Assembly (NCBI RefSeq): GCF_945859685.1
Contig: NC_079149.1
Location: forward strand, 121,121,575-121,185,574
DNA: 64,000 bases
Source: Eupeodes corollae
Taxonomy: Eukaryota; Arthropoda; Insecta; Diptera; Syrphidae
Direction of reading: 5' to 3'
Shown: one piece after another, positions 10,758 to 24,849 of the stretch
Layout: each line of letters starts with the position of its first letter
Numbering within the stretch: the stretch's first letter is position 1
Position numbers and translations under genes: made by a program
Notes under the pieces: model-generated
Told to the model about the DNA's origin: nothing
What the model saw: the letters and a program-made list of their open reading frames with translations, nothing else
The model's database searches: none

Positions 10758-13700
10758 AAACATCAACTTGGTCAAAATTATAAATTATTTTGATAATATT
10801 TTAGTATTAATTTATTTCGTTTTTTAATTGTTGCTGTTCCCTTAAAAAAGTCGTTTAAATGTTGAGTAGCAAAAAAGTGTTAAGGCAATGCTCAAGTAAA
10901 CAACCTAATTCCAAGGTTTCAAATTTTTAATTATTTTTTTTTATTTTAGTTCCGAGTATATTTTCGAATAAAGAGCTACTTGAAGGTATTAGATTTTTGA
11001 AATTTAGGTATTAAATAATATATGCACATTACAAGAGCCTGTGCCTGTGCATGTCTTCTACCACATCGCTTACTTAATAATGTATCGCTCTGACAATTGA
11101 GTTCTGCCTTTCCATAATATATCATAAGTTCTTTTTTTTAGTTCGACAGAATCAAGTATTGTTAAAAAAGTCAAATCTTTTTGGCCAAAGTTAGATTTAA
11201 AAAATGCGTAAAAAAGAGTTTCGGAAAGGTTAATACAATTTTATTTCATTGATTCAAAATGTTGTGTTTGAAAAATATAGGTGTGATTATACAAAAGTTT
11301 GGCAACTCGATGTCATTAACCAATATATACAAAGTCTTATTATATTTTATTGAGATTACAATTTATTTTAAAATAATGGAAAGACCTTTATTTAGTCACC
11401 CAATTTCAGTTCTTCATTTTCAATATAAGTTATTAAAAAAACGCAATTAGTTCTTAAAACGTCATTGGTTTGGCATGTCATAACTCTGAAAACCAACAAT
11501 TAAGTGACTGTCAATTAAAAATTATCATTGATTTGAGAAAACTTATCAATTTACTACAATTTGTTTTGTATATAGTTAAATATATACTACAACTTTTATA
11601 ATGCAGTGTAGTCCACTTTATTTAAAAATATAAGAAATTTTGTGTTCAGTTTGATTCGTCAGTCCGTTGTGTTATTTAAATTTGAAATTCGTGCCAAATT
11701 CCACTATGAATTGTAATGTTGGTAATAAAGTTAGTTGCGGGTTGCACAATTTGACGGCCAACTGTACCAGTGCTAACCCAGTCAACAAGTCAGTCCTATG
11801 GTTAGTCGTTATTTATTTTGTTAATCTAAAGTTCATTTTCATTTATTCATATTAGACTTTGATTTAAAAAATCAAATCTAGTTTGTTGACATTCGAAATT
11901 ACAGTCCTACGGCGTCAGTCCTGTGACAGGTATATTGCTATTGTATCTTCATTTCATGATTATTAGTACTTTTAAGATGAATATTGTTAGATTTTGTTTA
12001 TATTGTTTGTGGATTACTTAGAAATATTTAGTAAAACTATGTGAAAGTAGTAGTATAAGTGCATAACGTTACGTTAAATGTCAAAATTCTGTTTTGAAAA
12101 CTGAGATAGTACACTCTCCCAGTATTACACATTAATTATTATTTTTAATTGTTACTAAGTGATTTTAAGTGATCATTATTAAATCATAAAAGATTTTTAC
12201 TAATTTGTATTAAATGAAAACTTTCAAAACAGTATCAGTACTATGTTACCTCGTCAGACCTCTGGCAGTCAAATTCTGAAATTTTTAAGTATCTTACAAT
12301 GTACTCAAAAAAGTGACTGCCCCGATTGGAAAGAATATATTAATTAGTTTAGCTATCATGTATACCCGAATTTGTAGGAGTTTGATTTAATAACTACCGT
12401 AAAGAAAATATCCTCAAAAGTTACCCACCTTTTTTAATCACCCATAGAGAGGTAATAGAAGACTTGAGGCATTTCAGTTTTAAAATTATTTCTAATTCAA
12501 AAAATATCACCTCTTTGCATACAAATCTCATGAAAATCATGAAAATCAAATTTTCTAAAAACGCACCCTTTTAATTTTCGGTTCTCATGCGTAATCAGAT
12601 ATTGGAACCGACTTTTATAGAAATATCAGGGATTTTAGTAGAAGTTTAACCATCTCTATTGTTCATCCTTGATAAGGGGTGCAAACTTTCTGCCTTTAAA
12701 GTGCTTAGAAAACCAAAATTAAGGAAAAAACAAATTTCCAGCTTATATCTGGAAAACATCTTGTTTTGCAATTACAAATATAATGTCTGGTATAAAAAAG
12801 AGTTGAAGCTCAAATTTCATATACATATTCAATACTTAAAGGCCCCTAGAAGTGTCAGACATTCACTTTTGCATATTCTGATCTTGCTATACCTTAAAAA
12901 ATGTTCTTCTAAGGGTTGAGCTAACTTGTATTGCTAGGTGACAGCTTTTAAGGCACCCTCAATCAATAGAAGACAATCGTTTGATTTTAAAATAACTGTC
13001 AAATCTATATGTTAAAATATTTATTCAAATGTCTTAAAACCGTCGTGTGAACTTAAAATTTCGTGTGACAATATTGCCAATATTGTAAATTAAAGCAAAG
13101 GGATGTTTGAAAAAGTCATATTTTGTTGTTTAAGACATCTTAAACACATCTTATATTAGTAAAAATATATTTTTTTCAAATCGAATTAGTTAACTTTTTA
13201 AAAATGAACTTGTAAGAATTTGGCACAAAAAAATCTACTATTCGTAGAAACATCAAAATACTCTTTAATAGGTAACTTTGACATAAGTCTTGGGAAACTC
13301 TTGCCAGAGAACTAAATAATCTAAAAATATTACAAGATCTGACAACTGCCTTAACTTAGCTTTAAAATGTTGTTCTTTTGGGCTACATTTTAGTTATGAG
13401 TTAAACCATAGATAAGCCAATGTTCAGTTATAAGTCAAAAATTGGATTTTTGTTTCATTTTAAATATAAAAGCTTGGAATAATTAATATTGTGTTAATTT
13501 TTTTTTTAATTTTGTGAATCAACTCAGGTTTGATTTAACCCCATAACAAAAAATAAAAGGAACCTAAAATATTCGTTTTTATTTTAATTAAATTTTGAAC
13601 ATTAAAATCTTATCAATTTGTAAAATGAAAAATTAAAACAAGATACAAATATTAAGTATTCGCCACAGTGTTCCCATATAAGCAGAGCGAGGCATTATAC

Positions 13701-16700
13701 CCATTAAATGTGACCTGAATAAAATTTTAGTATTTTCAAAACTGACCCACATTTTTCAACTTTAAGGTTTTTTTTAGTCATCATCCCTCGATTACAACAT
13801 TTCGTATAGGTATAGGACAAGCCAAACCGTTTTTATGTTCTGGTAACCCCTATATTCTATTTGCCAAGTCTGTATAGTTATATATAAGTATATATAATGT
13901 ACAGGAGGTAGAAATGTTGTTCACTTTTTTTATGTACTTCACTTTTCTCTAAAAACTCTCAAAAACTAGATTTTTCGATATCAATTTTTCTTCTTCGGAA
14001 AAAAATCAAATATTCCATTAAGGCCTAATTCAAGTTGAATTTTATTTTGGTTCAATGAGAGGCTATATCCCACTCTGAGATTGTACATTTCGAACACATA
14101 GCCATATACAATCCTACATACATACATTGTGGGGTGTTGCTAGGTAATGTAGGGCTTAGGTGGGCATACAGAGAGAGAGTCCTGATGGCCCTGGATGATG
14201 ATGGTTTGATTTGAAGAAATCGACTTTGGTCGCCAAGGGCGACTACTGTCTGTTTAGTTGAGAGTATAAGGAAAAAATAAAACGCCTGCCTGACTGCCAG
14301 GCATTCGGCCTGCCTGGACCATTATATCCATTGATTTCTTCAGAAATATGTATGTAGGTATATAGGTAGGTATATTCGTATACCTATAGGTAATTGATTT
14401 TTACTGGAGCATTACTCCATTTATTTCCGGTTCAATGGTAGATTTTCTGTATTTGGTTCATTCGTTTGCGGGTGATGTCTACTGGTTTTGTTCTAATGGA
14501 CATTCCAGACTTCAAGAATTAACAACAACAACTATAGACAAACCGTACCTATACAATACAGTGCTATATACTCTTGGTCATTTAGAACAAATCAGATATT
14601 AATGCAGAACAAGAAAACGAGGAAGATGAACAAGAAGACAAAATGATATTCTCATTTCTGATGATGCTAGACGACCGATCAGAGAGCGTTTTTGATGTCT
14701 CCCCAATGACAATGAGGATGTACAAAATTAAGTGTATTGTAATTGTTATTTGCTGGACATGAATCGATTTGAACTTCCATCTCTTTTACTCTATTATTCT
14801 ATGACGCTATGTCTATCTTTCATTTTTGTATATTGTACCTACATAATGCCTAACTAGTATTGGCATTTTAATAGGTTTTAGGCAAATTATGTGCTCGATT
14901 TGTTTTGTTCGTGATGTACTATACATATATAAAGTACAGTATACTTCTGCGGAATGTACTGATTTGTTTGGACTTTTTTTTGTTTTTCTTAGGGGGAGAT
15001 GTTTATCTTTTTATGTTTTCTTGTTTTCATTCATCCCACGATTTAGTCTTTTGTTTTGTTTATATTGAAAAACAGTTATTTGATGTATATATTTACATTT
15101 AAAACAAATTTAATCAATTTGGTATTGGTCCTTATCAAATTTAAACAGAAATTAAAGTTACAATCACCCTCTTGTTTGGTTTTTATGTAAATTTCCAAAA
15201 AATGGTTCTTTAACAATAATTTAGTGAGACGATTTTAAAAATATCGTTTCCTTAAAATCGAACTTCCACACAAAGTAGGCTCAAACGAAACCTTATTTGT
15301 TCTAACATTGTTTTCAATAAATGTTTAAGTATTTTAAGTTTTTCAACAAAAAACATGGGCCAATCACTAAAGAAACATTAATGATATTGGGCCAAGTTAT
15401 ATATATACCGGCTTAGGCTGGATAAGAAGACATTGAGAAAGGATAGTGTTAGATAAATTCTGTGTTGAAGTTTTGAGATATTCAAGCCCTAAGTTGGTGA
15501 CTGTAGAGAATTGTTGTTTGCGAAACATGTCTTTTATTGGATTCCCTTTATTTTCCGACTTTATGCTTGAACACCTTTAAACTCCAACGAACAATGTTTC
15601 TAAAACTTAAGACCTTAAATAAGCTCTAACCACACTTATTTGCATTGCACGTAGAATGTACATGCTGTTATAAAGAAGTTTGTATTGATTGGGGCTTTCA
15701 AATTTTTTTAAAAATACAAGCTCAATTCGTTATATTTTCTTCCACAATAGTGGCTAAACATTCTATATAAATAGGATCATTTATCCTATAGTTGTATAAA
15801 GCAACTTAATGGTTTCAGACAGGACCCAGTTAAATCTAAAAATAAATCTACATTAAATTTATTTATGACCATACAAAGGCGTTTTCTTGAAAAGTGTGTC
15901 AAAACAATAAAGCAGTATTTTTATTTCTTGGGATGCGATCCGACACTTAATTTTGTTCAAACTTTAAGACAATATTTTACTTGTTTTAAAGATATTTCAG
16001 TCAAATAACAATTTTCAAAAAATGTAAGTAGTGTTTTTTTGTGATTAAATTTTTCTAAAAATTTTACCAAATTTCGAAAGCATTATTCTTTGAAGTTCTA
16101 TAATCATTCTGATGCTTGTTTTTAAATTTGTATATGATATTAAAACAATATTTTATTTGACTTTAATATTAATATGAGCAAAAAAGTGATTCTAAAAGTT
16201 GTACTCGTAAAAGAAATAGTACAGGCAACCCATATATACTCTACAAAATGTGTTCTTGGCTTTATCCTGGGTGAATTATACTAAAAGCATCTGTCACTTC
16301 AAGATTTGCTCCTTCTCATTATCTACAAAAATTGATAAAAAACATAAGATTTCCAAAATTTTCACCAACTCATATATTTATTTCAAATTGACAAAGCTGA
16401 AATGTATCCAAAGACTCTGTTTAAAAATAGAACTTATATTTTTAAATTTTATATTTTTTTAACAATAAAATAAGTTTGGTTTTAAAAATTTAAAGCCATT
16501 TATTTAAAAAAAGAAAAAACTTGATTGATTACAATTTTTTTTTTCGAAAAATGTTATAGCGTTTTTTTTTATAATTTTGTTTATTCATATAACATTTTTC
16601 ATTTTCATTTAAAAATGTATTTTTAGTATTCTGGTTTTTGGAAATTATTAATATACTTTTTACATTAAATTTTCGTTAAAAAATATTCGTTTCTGAAAAC

Positions 16701-16755
16701 AAATGTAATACAAAAAATCCTAAAAGTCAAATTTGATATTTTTAAAACAGCAAAA
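10758..16755. other. Long AT-rich spacer, no gene seen
   Basis: Six kilobases with only chance frames of 62-86 codons and no recognised mobile element. A moderately GC-richer patch at about 13850-14520, with GA-rich and GCCTG-repeat sequence, stands out from the background and could be regulatory. I see no specific motif that decides this. Confidence 0.45.
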
Positions 16756-17266
16756 GAGCTTGCCTAGAAACAAATATTGAAATCGGTTTATTGGTTTCTG
16801 AGAAATCTTAAAAACAAAATAACAGTTCTAAGAGAGGTACTCTTCTAGAATAATACAAAAATATTGTATTTACATTGAAAGAATCCAAGTAAAGAAAAAA
16901 ATAAATTAAAGAAAACTTAATAAAAATGTATCGTTTTGTTTTTGAGAAAAATTCGAATTTTCGATTTTTGGGCCAACAAAATTTGTATGGGAACTACTCT
17001 TAGTACTACTGTTTTAATCTTAAACAAATGAAGAAAACTCATAACGTTAATATGCTTAATACCTTTACTTCCAAGCTTGAACTCAATTAACCCAATAGTT
17101 TGGGCAGTAGGGGCGAGGACAAACAGACAGACAGACGGGCGGAATCTGGGAACCCACATTTTTCGACGTCTCAAATATAGCAATGTGATATTTGTTTAAA
17201 ATCTCGAGCTTGAATTCATTTACGAATGACAACACTTGCCATATAGTTCCTATATGTCGCAAGTAA
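16756..17266 (+). repeat. Interspersed repeat family B, copy 1
   Basis: Shares with the copies at 25949 and 45250 a left part (GAGCTTG, AAATCGGTT, TTCTGAGAAA, AAAACAAAATAA and TTCTAG) and a right part. The right part holds a CAGACAGACAGACGG-type stretch, TAAAATCTCGAG, TTTACGAATG and a terminal GCAAGTAA. There is no coding capacity. The 88-codon minus frame at 16917-17183 merely reads through it. The class is unassigned. Confidence 0.75.
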
Positions 17267-19794
17267 AAATGGATAGAAAAGCATTGAATCCATAAAGGAA
17301 AAAGTAAGTATACACCAGAGTATACCGCTCAATATTTGTTGTCATTGTTTTTATAAAGTGGCAAAAAACTGTGACAAAAACTTTAACTTCGAACCTTGCA
17401 TAAGTAAGTTTAATTATGATTTTTCAATGCGCAGGTGTTTAATGATAAAGTAATTGGCTCTTCAAAAACTTGTTTTACTCCAAAACTTAAAGAATAATTT
17501 TCAAAAACCTTTTAAAACAATGACAAAAATAAATTTTTGATGGGAAAAGTTCAGCTAATTGCCCGGTTTTTAGCCTTACTTACATAAGTTTTTTTTTATT
17601 CTATAACTCGAGCTCTCCCTCTTCAATATAACCTTTTAATTCTGAAAATAAACATAATGCGTGTTGAAGCTCTTAACCCGCATTTCCGAAGAAAAACCCT
17701 TTTTAACATGCATAAATAACAACACGCTATTTTTTAAACCCTTATAGAATTCAAAAAACATCAGCTGCAAATAAGAGTCAGGTTTTTGCGCCTTGAATTC
17801 TTCCGGACACATGTATGTATGTATATGTATTCGTATTTTCATACTTATATAAAAACAACACTTTAAACCCTTTTAACTCGTGTGAATTTTGTATTCCCCC
17901 TTTGTTTTTGTCACTGCCACCGCTGCCGCCGCCATCGCTGCTGTATAGTGCAATTACCATTTTAAGTGGTTACCGACCACTAGTGTGTATGTGTGTGTGT
18001 TTAGTGGATAAAATCTCATTTTTTAATTAATGTTTCGCAGGACTTCTTATAGTTTTTGCAAAGTCAGCCATACAGCTTACAAGGGAAGTGTTAAATGTTA
18101 TATGTATGAGTATGAGTATGTTTTATGTTTATTTTGTATTTCTTATTCATTTACCTTTTGTATAACAAACCTACAAATATATATATATTTAAAAAGGTAT
18201 ATCAGGTGAAAGACACAAAAAGACCACAAAAGCCTCTCTTCTTGTTCAAACAGAAAACACAATGTTATAGGAATTACCAAAAAGACATATTTTTTGTTTG
18301 GTCAGTTGGTCGTCGTCGTTTGGTCGAGTCCCAGCATAATATAAACCCAAGGAACAAGTTTATAGCAGCAGGAGAAGATGTACAAAGTGCATCCAGGAAC
18401 AGAAAAAGCATCATTCACATTATTGTTTAAAGCTACAGGTGTTGGATGATCACCAGAATTTCTTCGGACTTCATGCCTTTGAAAATTTCTATAGCAAAAT
18501 ACAGCTTTTGTGGATAAGTCGAAATCATAGCAACCTTTAGTTTGAATGTAGGGGGCTATAGAATTATATATATATTATTGTTTTCAAAGGAAGCCATTGT
18601 TTATTGCCAACTGTCGCTGTTCCCACAACATAAAACCAAAACAATAATAATAATAATTTAAAGCAGTCCCTTTGTTAAATAGATTTATCTATATGTTTGT
18701 ATATTATTTTAAAATTAACATTAATAAAGAAGATAAACACTTACATACAGCTATTTAATAAATTCACTCAAAAAAGTCCTCATAATTATGTATTATTTAT
18801 TATTTGAATAAAATTAAGCACAATAATTCAATATTGAATTCAATTGATTCAAAACACACACAAAAAATGCTTAAAACAACTATTTTTTTTCAAACAAATT
18901 ATTTTACAAAAACTTACCAAACAAACAAAAAAAAAAATTTGGTATTCAAAACAAAATTCACTGAATTTAAGTGCTATTGAGATAGTTTTGTTTTTATTCT
19001 GTTTTCCTTGTTTTATTTTTGTATGAGATAGCCAATTAATTAATTCAAAGTTAATTAGATGAATAAATGATATTCCATGGGAATTAAATACAATTGGTAT
19101 GGTAGTCTATATGGTTCATTCGGTTATTTGAAATTAGTACAAAAAAAAATGTTTGTGGAATAAAATGTATTAATTAATATTAAAAAATATTGCAATACAA
19201 AAAAAAACAATATCTCTAATTTGGTTAATTTGAAATGATACGTCTAACCATAATAATGCAAGGCTATTGTGTTAAGAAAATAATTTTTGAAATTATTTAA
19301 ATTGATTGAGGTTATTCAAAACGGTACGAGTAGCGATGAAAAATATAAACTGAATTATAAAAGGATATTTTTCTATCTACTTTAATTTTATTTTCCTTTG
19401 AATAGAATTTCAATTGTTTTAAATTTTAATGCGAAATTAAACATTTTGCAAAAAAATGCTTTAATGACTGAAATCAACAAATTGATAAAAACTAAATTTA
19501 TCACCAATAACTTAAATATATGAACCAACATATGTCAAATTATTGATTATTAGTTTAGTACATTTTGCCACTACAGATGGATATGTTGTTTAGCAATGCT
19601 TTCAAATTACATAATTGTTTTTTTCAAAACGTATGTTTTGTTTGTAGCAATTGAATTATTACTATCTATATGAACTGTTCCAATTTTTGTATTCAAAACG
19701 TTTGTGAATCGACAAATTTACAGAATTAGTTTAAACTAAATGAATTAAAAAATCATCAATAAGAAGATATTAGTGTGGGTCATACGTTGTATTT
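17267..19794. other. AT-rich spacer, no gene seen
   Basis: Contains GTAT-type simple repeats near 17812-17825 and 18100-18120. Overlapping chance frames at 17778-18030 lie on opposite strands of low-complexity DNA. No gene recognised. Confidence 0.5.
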
Positions 19795-21211
19795 TTAACT
19801 TCCCATAGGAATATATTGTTCGATTTGACGAATTGAAAATTTTGACATTTATCGACGTTTCAAGGTCCCTAGAGTTGAAATAAAAGATTTTTAGAAAGTT
19901 GCCTGTTCGTGCGTGTGTAGAACGTTTTTTTCGTCGTCCATAGTTCAAGTACCAGTAGAGAAATAAATTTTGTAATACAGATAATAATTCAGAAAGATGC
20001 AGAAAGGGTTCTCAAGAAAATTTCGTGGGTTACCATAGCAGTTAAAAAATAAGGTGAACATATTGGTTAACCCTAAGTATCTCACGGACAAATAAAGCTA
20101 GAGACTTAAATAAAATTTATATTATATATAGCAAACAAACATATTTTTGGAAAAAATTCAAACTAACGGTTTTTTTATAAATAAAAAAAATGAAAAAAAA
20201 TATTTGTCACCTCGTTATGTTACGAATAAAAATGATTTTACCTCTAAAATAATTTTTCTGGTAAAATTTTGAGAAAAATCGAATTGACCGTTTTTTTTTT
20301 ATAAAAAATAAAAATCCAAAAAAAACATAACTCAAAGTTGGTAAAAATTTCATTTTGACTGAAATATCTTTTCAAAAACTCGAAATTATGGCTTCCAACT
20401 AATTTCAACTAATAAAAAATATTGTTTTCAACATTCGTACAAAGTTTGAGAAAAATCGAATTGACACTTTTTTTACAAATAATAAAATCCCAACAAAATT
20501 AATATTTTCGACTCAAATAACTTTTCAAAACTTTGAGACATTGGCTTTAAATTAATTGTGTTTTTTTAACAAATATTTTTGTCAGCATTCAGTAATATTT
20601 TAAAAAAAAAATTAAAACTTTTTTTAACAAAAAAATAAAAACCTGAAAAAAAATAAACAAAAGTTGGTAAAAATTGATTTTCGACTTTCAAAATTTTGAG
20701 AAATATTGTTTTGAATATTCGAAACAAATTTGAGAAAAATCTAAATGATAGTTTCTTAACACAAAATAAATACTCGTACTTAAAACAAGTATTACTAAAA
20801 GTTCGTAAAACTTGATTTTCGACTCGAATATCTTTTCAAAAATTAAAAATATTATCTTGAAACTATTTTTATTTCACAGCAAATATTGCTTTCAATATTT
20901 TTTTTATTTATAAAAATCCAACATTTTTATTTTTTATAAAAAAATTAAATCTACAAAAAATAGTACTCAAATTTGGTAAAAATTCATGTTCATATTGGTA
21001 AAAATTTGTTTTCGACTAAATTTCTATTTAACAAAACTGAATTTTCAAACTAAAATATTTCTTGGTATGAAAAATATTATTTTAAATTTTTTTGAAAATA
21101 ATTCAACCAACAACTTTCTTAACCCAAGACAAAAACCTACAAAATTTAAGCAAGACAAATCGACAGACGGGATGGGAAGTTGTCACTGTGGGTCGCATAC
21201 CAGCCTCTTTT
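19795..21211 (-). repeat. Interspersed repeat family A, copy 2
   Basis: Full-length and inverted. The tail lies at the left (TTAACTTCCCATAGGAA at 19795-19811), and the head at the right ends with GGGATGGGAAGTTGTCACTG, GGGTCGCATACCAGCCTC at 21169-21211. The interior shows repeated units, each opening with GAGAAAAATC at 20271, 20448 and about 20730. Another degenerate unit begins near 20600, giving spacings of roughly 130-180 bp. The tail frame reads FLKIFYFNSRDLETSINVKI on the minus strand. Confidence 0.85.
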
Positions 21212-21391
21212 ATTAACGAAATTACCACCTTTAAAGTTCATCAAACAATATTTGCATCAAGTTTTGAAAAATAACTCCTTGGGAAATTTACTAAAAAATA
21301 ACATTTCGTTTACAAAACGACTATTTTGGATAAATTATTACCAAAAATAACCACCTTTTGATTATAATTTTAACACAACAAAACTGGGAGC
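21212..21391. other. Short spacer between repeats
   Basis: AT-rich, with no feature recognised. Confidence 0.5.
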
Positions 21392-22280
21392 GGGTCAAAA
21401 TACTGTAATCTGTATTTAAAAATAATGTACATTTAGAATACTGTATATCAAAATGTTGTATGAAAACTGCATAATACTATGTTTTCCAATTTCTCATAAC
21501 AAAATACTGGATCCTTACAAAGTATGTTTTTGACAGTTATGTTCTTGGCAACACTTGTTATATATAAAGGCCTAAAGGAGATGATAAATGCTTTAAGACC
21601 TTAAATGCATATCTTTTTAGGAACACAAAAATATTTTTCAAAGTAGTGTGATGAAAAATGTTATGATACCTTGTTCTAAAAAATATTTTGTTTTAAGGAT
21701 TCTGTTCTTTAAAGTGCTTTTAAAAGTCTGACAAATTTTATTTTAAGAATTCTTTGTTTAAAAATTCTGTAAAAAGTCTAAAAAAAGAAAAATCGGGTAC
21801 TTATTTATACTATCAAAACGATTTACATATATTTGTCAGACTATTTACAGAATTTTAAAATATACTGAATTTCGATCGACCAGAATTTTGAAATAAAAAA
21901 ATTTGTAATTTTTACATAGAGTATTTTGAAAACAGTAAACTGATTGCAAATATGTACACTTTTACTAAGGCTATACTTGGACTGATTTCCTTGTGCTTCA
22001 AAATTGTTTAACACAAAATATGATAATCTTGAAAAGTTTTTTTCACATACATAGTTTTGTTCTTTAATTTTCTTTAGGAAAATCGGACAGAAAGTAAACA
22101 ATGTATTACTTATTAAAAACCAGAACAAATTGCCCAAATACGATCCATTGAAAATCCATATATTTGCAAATTAAAGTAATCAGCACAATTTTTACTTTCA
22201 GACCATTTACAGCATTTTGAAATGAAGAATTTTAAAGTACAGAATTTTGTAATACAGTTTTTAATACAGTAGTTCGACCC
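21392..22280. mobile_element. Candidate terminal-inverted-repeat element
   Basis: The left end reads GGGTCAAAATACTGTA and the reverse complement of the right end reads GGGTCGAACTACTGTA, so 14 of 16 bases match. The motifs ACTGTA/TACAGT, AATACAG and TACAGAATTTTG recur just inside both ends, like subterminal motifs of DNA transposons. No transposase frame is present; the 98-codon minus frame at 21841-22137 has no recognisable domain. No target duplication could be seen, so the call is tentative. Confidence 0.35.
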
Positions 22281-24388
22281 CAATCCAAAGTCAATTTTTC
22301 AAATGTAGGTTTTGCTTTTCCTAAACGAACAAGATATGGATTATCAGCTACAACTGTCAGCAACCGTGCTACCGCCACTACAGTATTTTTCTTTATAACC
22401 AACTTTTAAATATTGGTTACACCTTGACCGAAAAATAAAACACGTTCATGGTCATACACGGCCTGTACATACTTCCGTTGCATACAACAAGGCGTGAGAA
22501 TAACAACTTATTTATTAGTGTTTGTAGGCGTTTTATTTCCAAAACCTATAAAATTGACAGTAAAGTTTATTGACAATAAAAACTTGTCAATATGCCAAAT
22601 TACACAGCGATAGAGACGTATTTATCCATAGCATAAAAACAAAAACCTTGACAATTCTCCAATAAAAAATGGAACGATCTTTTATTATTTTTTATCCATG
22701 AGAACTATTATCCCCTCTCTTGTTAAAGCTGAATAAAAGCAAAAATGATTTATAATACGGCACTAAAAAGATAATTTAAATTTGCATATGAAACTATTAA
22801 CATCAACACCAATTAGCTTGGGAAAAAAGTGAAACCACAAACAAAACATAACAATAATTTTCTGATTCATTTTTTAACATCAACCTCATATCTTCTTCTC
22901 TGTATAGCTGTAGCAGAAAAATTACGTAACATCCAACTTTAACACACAAACAAAAAAAATGTATAAAAGACCTAAAAGCCTGCCTCTAAAGGTGCTTGGC
23001 TGTAAGCAGCAACTCTTCGTAGTCTTCATTTTTATATTAAAAAAAATAATAAAATTAAGCAAAAAAGAAAAGAAAAGCGAAAAAAACTCGTTACAGAGGG
23101 AAGAACCTCATTTATTTATGTATGTTGTTTTCTTTACTTTAGCTTTGCCGCCCCATCGCAGCAGCAGGTTATAAACTCAAGTCACCCGAGCTATACAACT
23201 ATTAAGTTCATTCAACTTATCCCCCATAAGAGTTACAACCGAACTTACAAGAAACACGAAGACGACGACGATGCGCAGATTGATGGGAATTCAGCTCCAA
23301 CTTCAGCTCCCCAGATCCAGCGCGCGTACACAAAGGAGTGAAAGGCTTTCTTTCTACATATGAAGACACGAGAGCATAAGTTGTTAAGAGTTACGACATT
23401 CATGTCATCCTGTATCGTTGTTGTCGTCTTCGTCGTTGTGTGTTTCTTTTTTTTATGACCCTGACTTTGAATCTCCGGACATCATCGTCGTCATCATTAT
23501 CGTCTTCAGCAGGCAGCAGCTATAAGCTGTTTTCAAAGCCGCGCCAAGCCAAGCCAAGCCAACAAAGGAACCGTCTTCTCTGTGATGCCGCGACGAGCGT
23601 CAACGCTACAGTAATGGCAAACATGTGCATTTTAAATAGATTTTCGCATAAATAGTTGTACAACATAAATATTTGTTTACTAACTTACAGATACTTTTTG
23701 TATCTTTGTATCTCAAAGCTAAAACTGGTTTTGGTCTTTGTATACAACTTGAAGACCTATTCGCGCAATAGAGATGGGCTCTGATCTCTAGATGATGCAG
23801 ATGGTATGATTGGTATGTAATAAATGGCGCTTTAGTTTATTTTCCGGTTAATCCTGTGATTTCGTGGGCGCACCGCACGTCCATCTATTTCTTCCACAGT
23901 TTTGTTGTTGTTGTTTTTGCTGGCTTAGTTGATGTTGTGCAGTGCGTCAAGTGGGATTAGGATAAGGAAGCTAACGTGACCCAATAATTGTTTACTTAAC
24001 GACTTTCACTTGGTTGTTGGTTCACTGCTGATGCTGTTTCGGCTGAAACTTGGATGCTGATGGGGGCGGGTGTTCTATTAGGTCTCTCTGTTTGAGCATC
24101 TTTCTTCTTACATTAAATGCAATGTGGACAATAAGTAGGAAAAAAGATACTTTAGCTGAAGCTGAAGATGGAGTTCGAGGAGGTGATTGAAGTTTGGATT
24201 TTACTTCCTCATAAGTTGCCCGCTGTCCTATGGATGGCTAAAGCAGGTTTTCGAAGCATTATATAGTGTGGCATGGGTGTACTTACTGGATGCTTGTTGT
24301 GTTTACTTAAAGTTGAATCTGGTTTTTCTTTCTTTCTTTTTGTTTGTTTTGGTTAAAATAGAGGTATACAAACTAACCAACAATTTAT
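22281..24388. other. Spacer with GC-richer patch, no gene seen
   Basis: A less AT-rich stretch at about 23140-24080 includes a short GCCAA tandem run near 23555 and GAC/GTC triplets. It may be regulatory or exonic in part, but I find neither a credible long frame nor a paired splice-site set. Confidence 0.4.
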
Positions 24389-24849
24389 ACAGGGTGGGTT
24401 AAAAGTGACTGACTTTTTTTTAAAGTGATAGTAAGTTCTATAGATTAAATTTTTTATCAACAAGGTATGATTTATGGAGATTTTTTGTTTGGGGTAAGCA
24501 TGGTATATAATGCCCCTTTCATGAACACAAGCCCTATGTTCACAGAGACAGATAAAAGTGTTTACGATAAAACTTTAGAGGACTTCTAATTAAAAAAAGG
24601 GATTAGGGGAAGGTTTATAAACTTAAAGTTTACCCTTTAAACAATCTCTAAGAACATAATTTAACACTTTTTCGGCCGTCCATTAATGGACCTTGCATCA
24701 ATGAGACTGAAAACCTCACAATTTTTGTTATGTACAGTCTTAAAGCTATCGATGCAACTGCCTGAAATTATTGAACAAATCAGAAATCAACTACCATTAC
24801 CAAGTGGACAAAGAATTTAAAAATGAAAGTCACTTTTCACCCATCCTGT
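24389..24849. mobile_element. Short DNA transposon with 22-bp inverted ends (MITE-like)
   Basis: The ends are 22-bp inverted repeats at 24389-24410 (starting ACAGGGTGGG) and 24828-24849 (ending CCCATCCTGT), matching at 20 of 22 positions. The element is 461 bp, without an intact frame. The left boundary is preceded by TA, as expected for Tc1/mariner insertion. The right boundary has TT, so the duplication is either mutated or of another kind. Superfamily assignment to Tc1/mariner is an inference. Confidence 0.65.

Noticed and set aside
20271..20900. CRISPR-like array from regularly spaced repeats
   Set aside because: The units are long, degenerate and AT-rich without unique spacers, inside an insect interspersed repeat.
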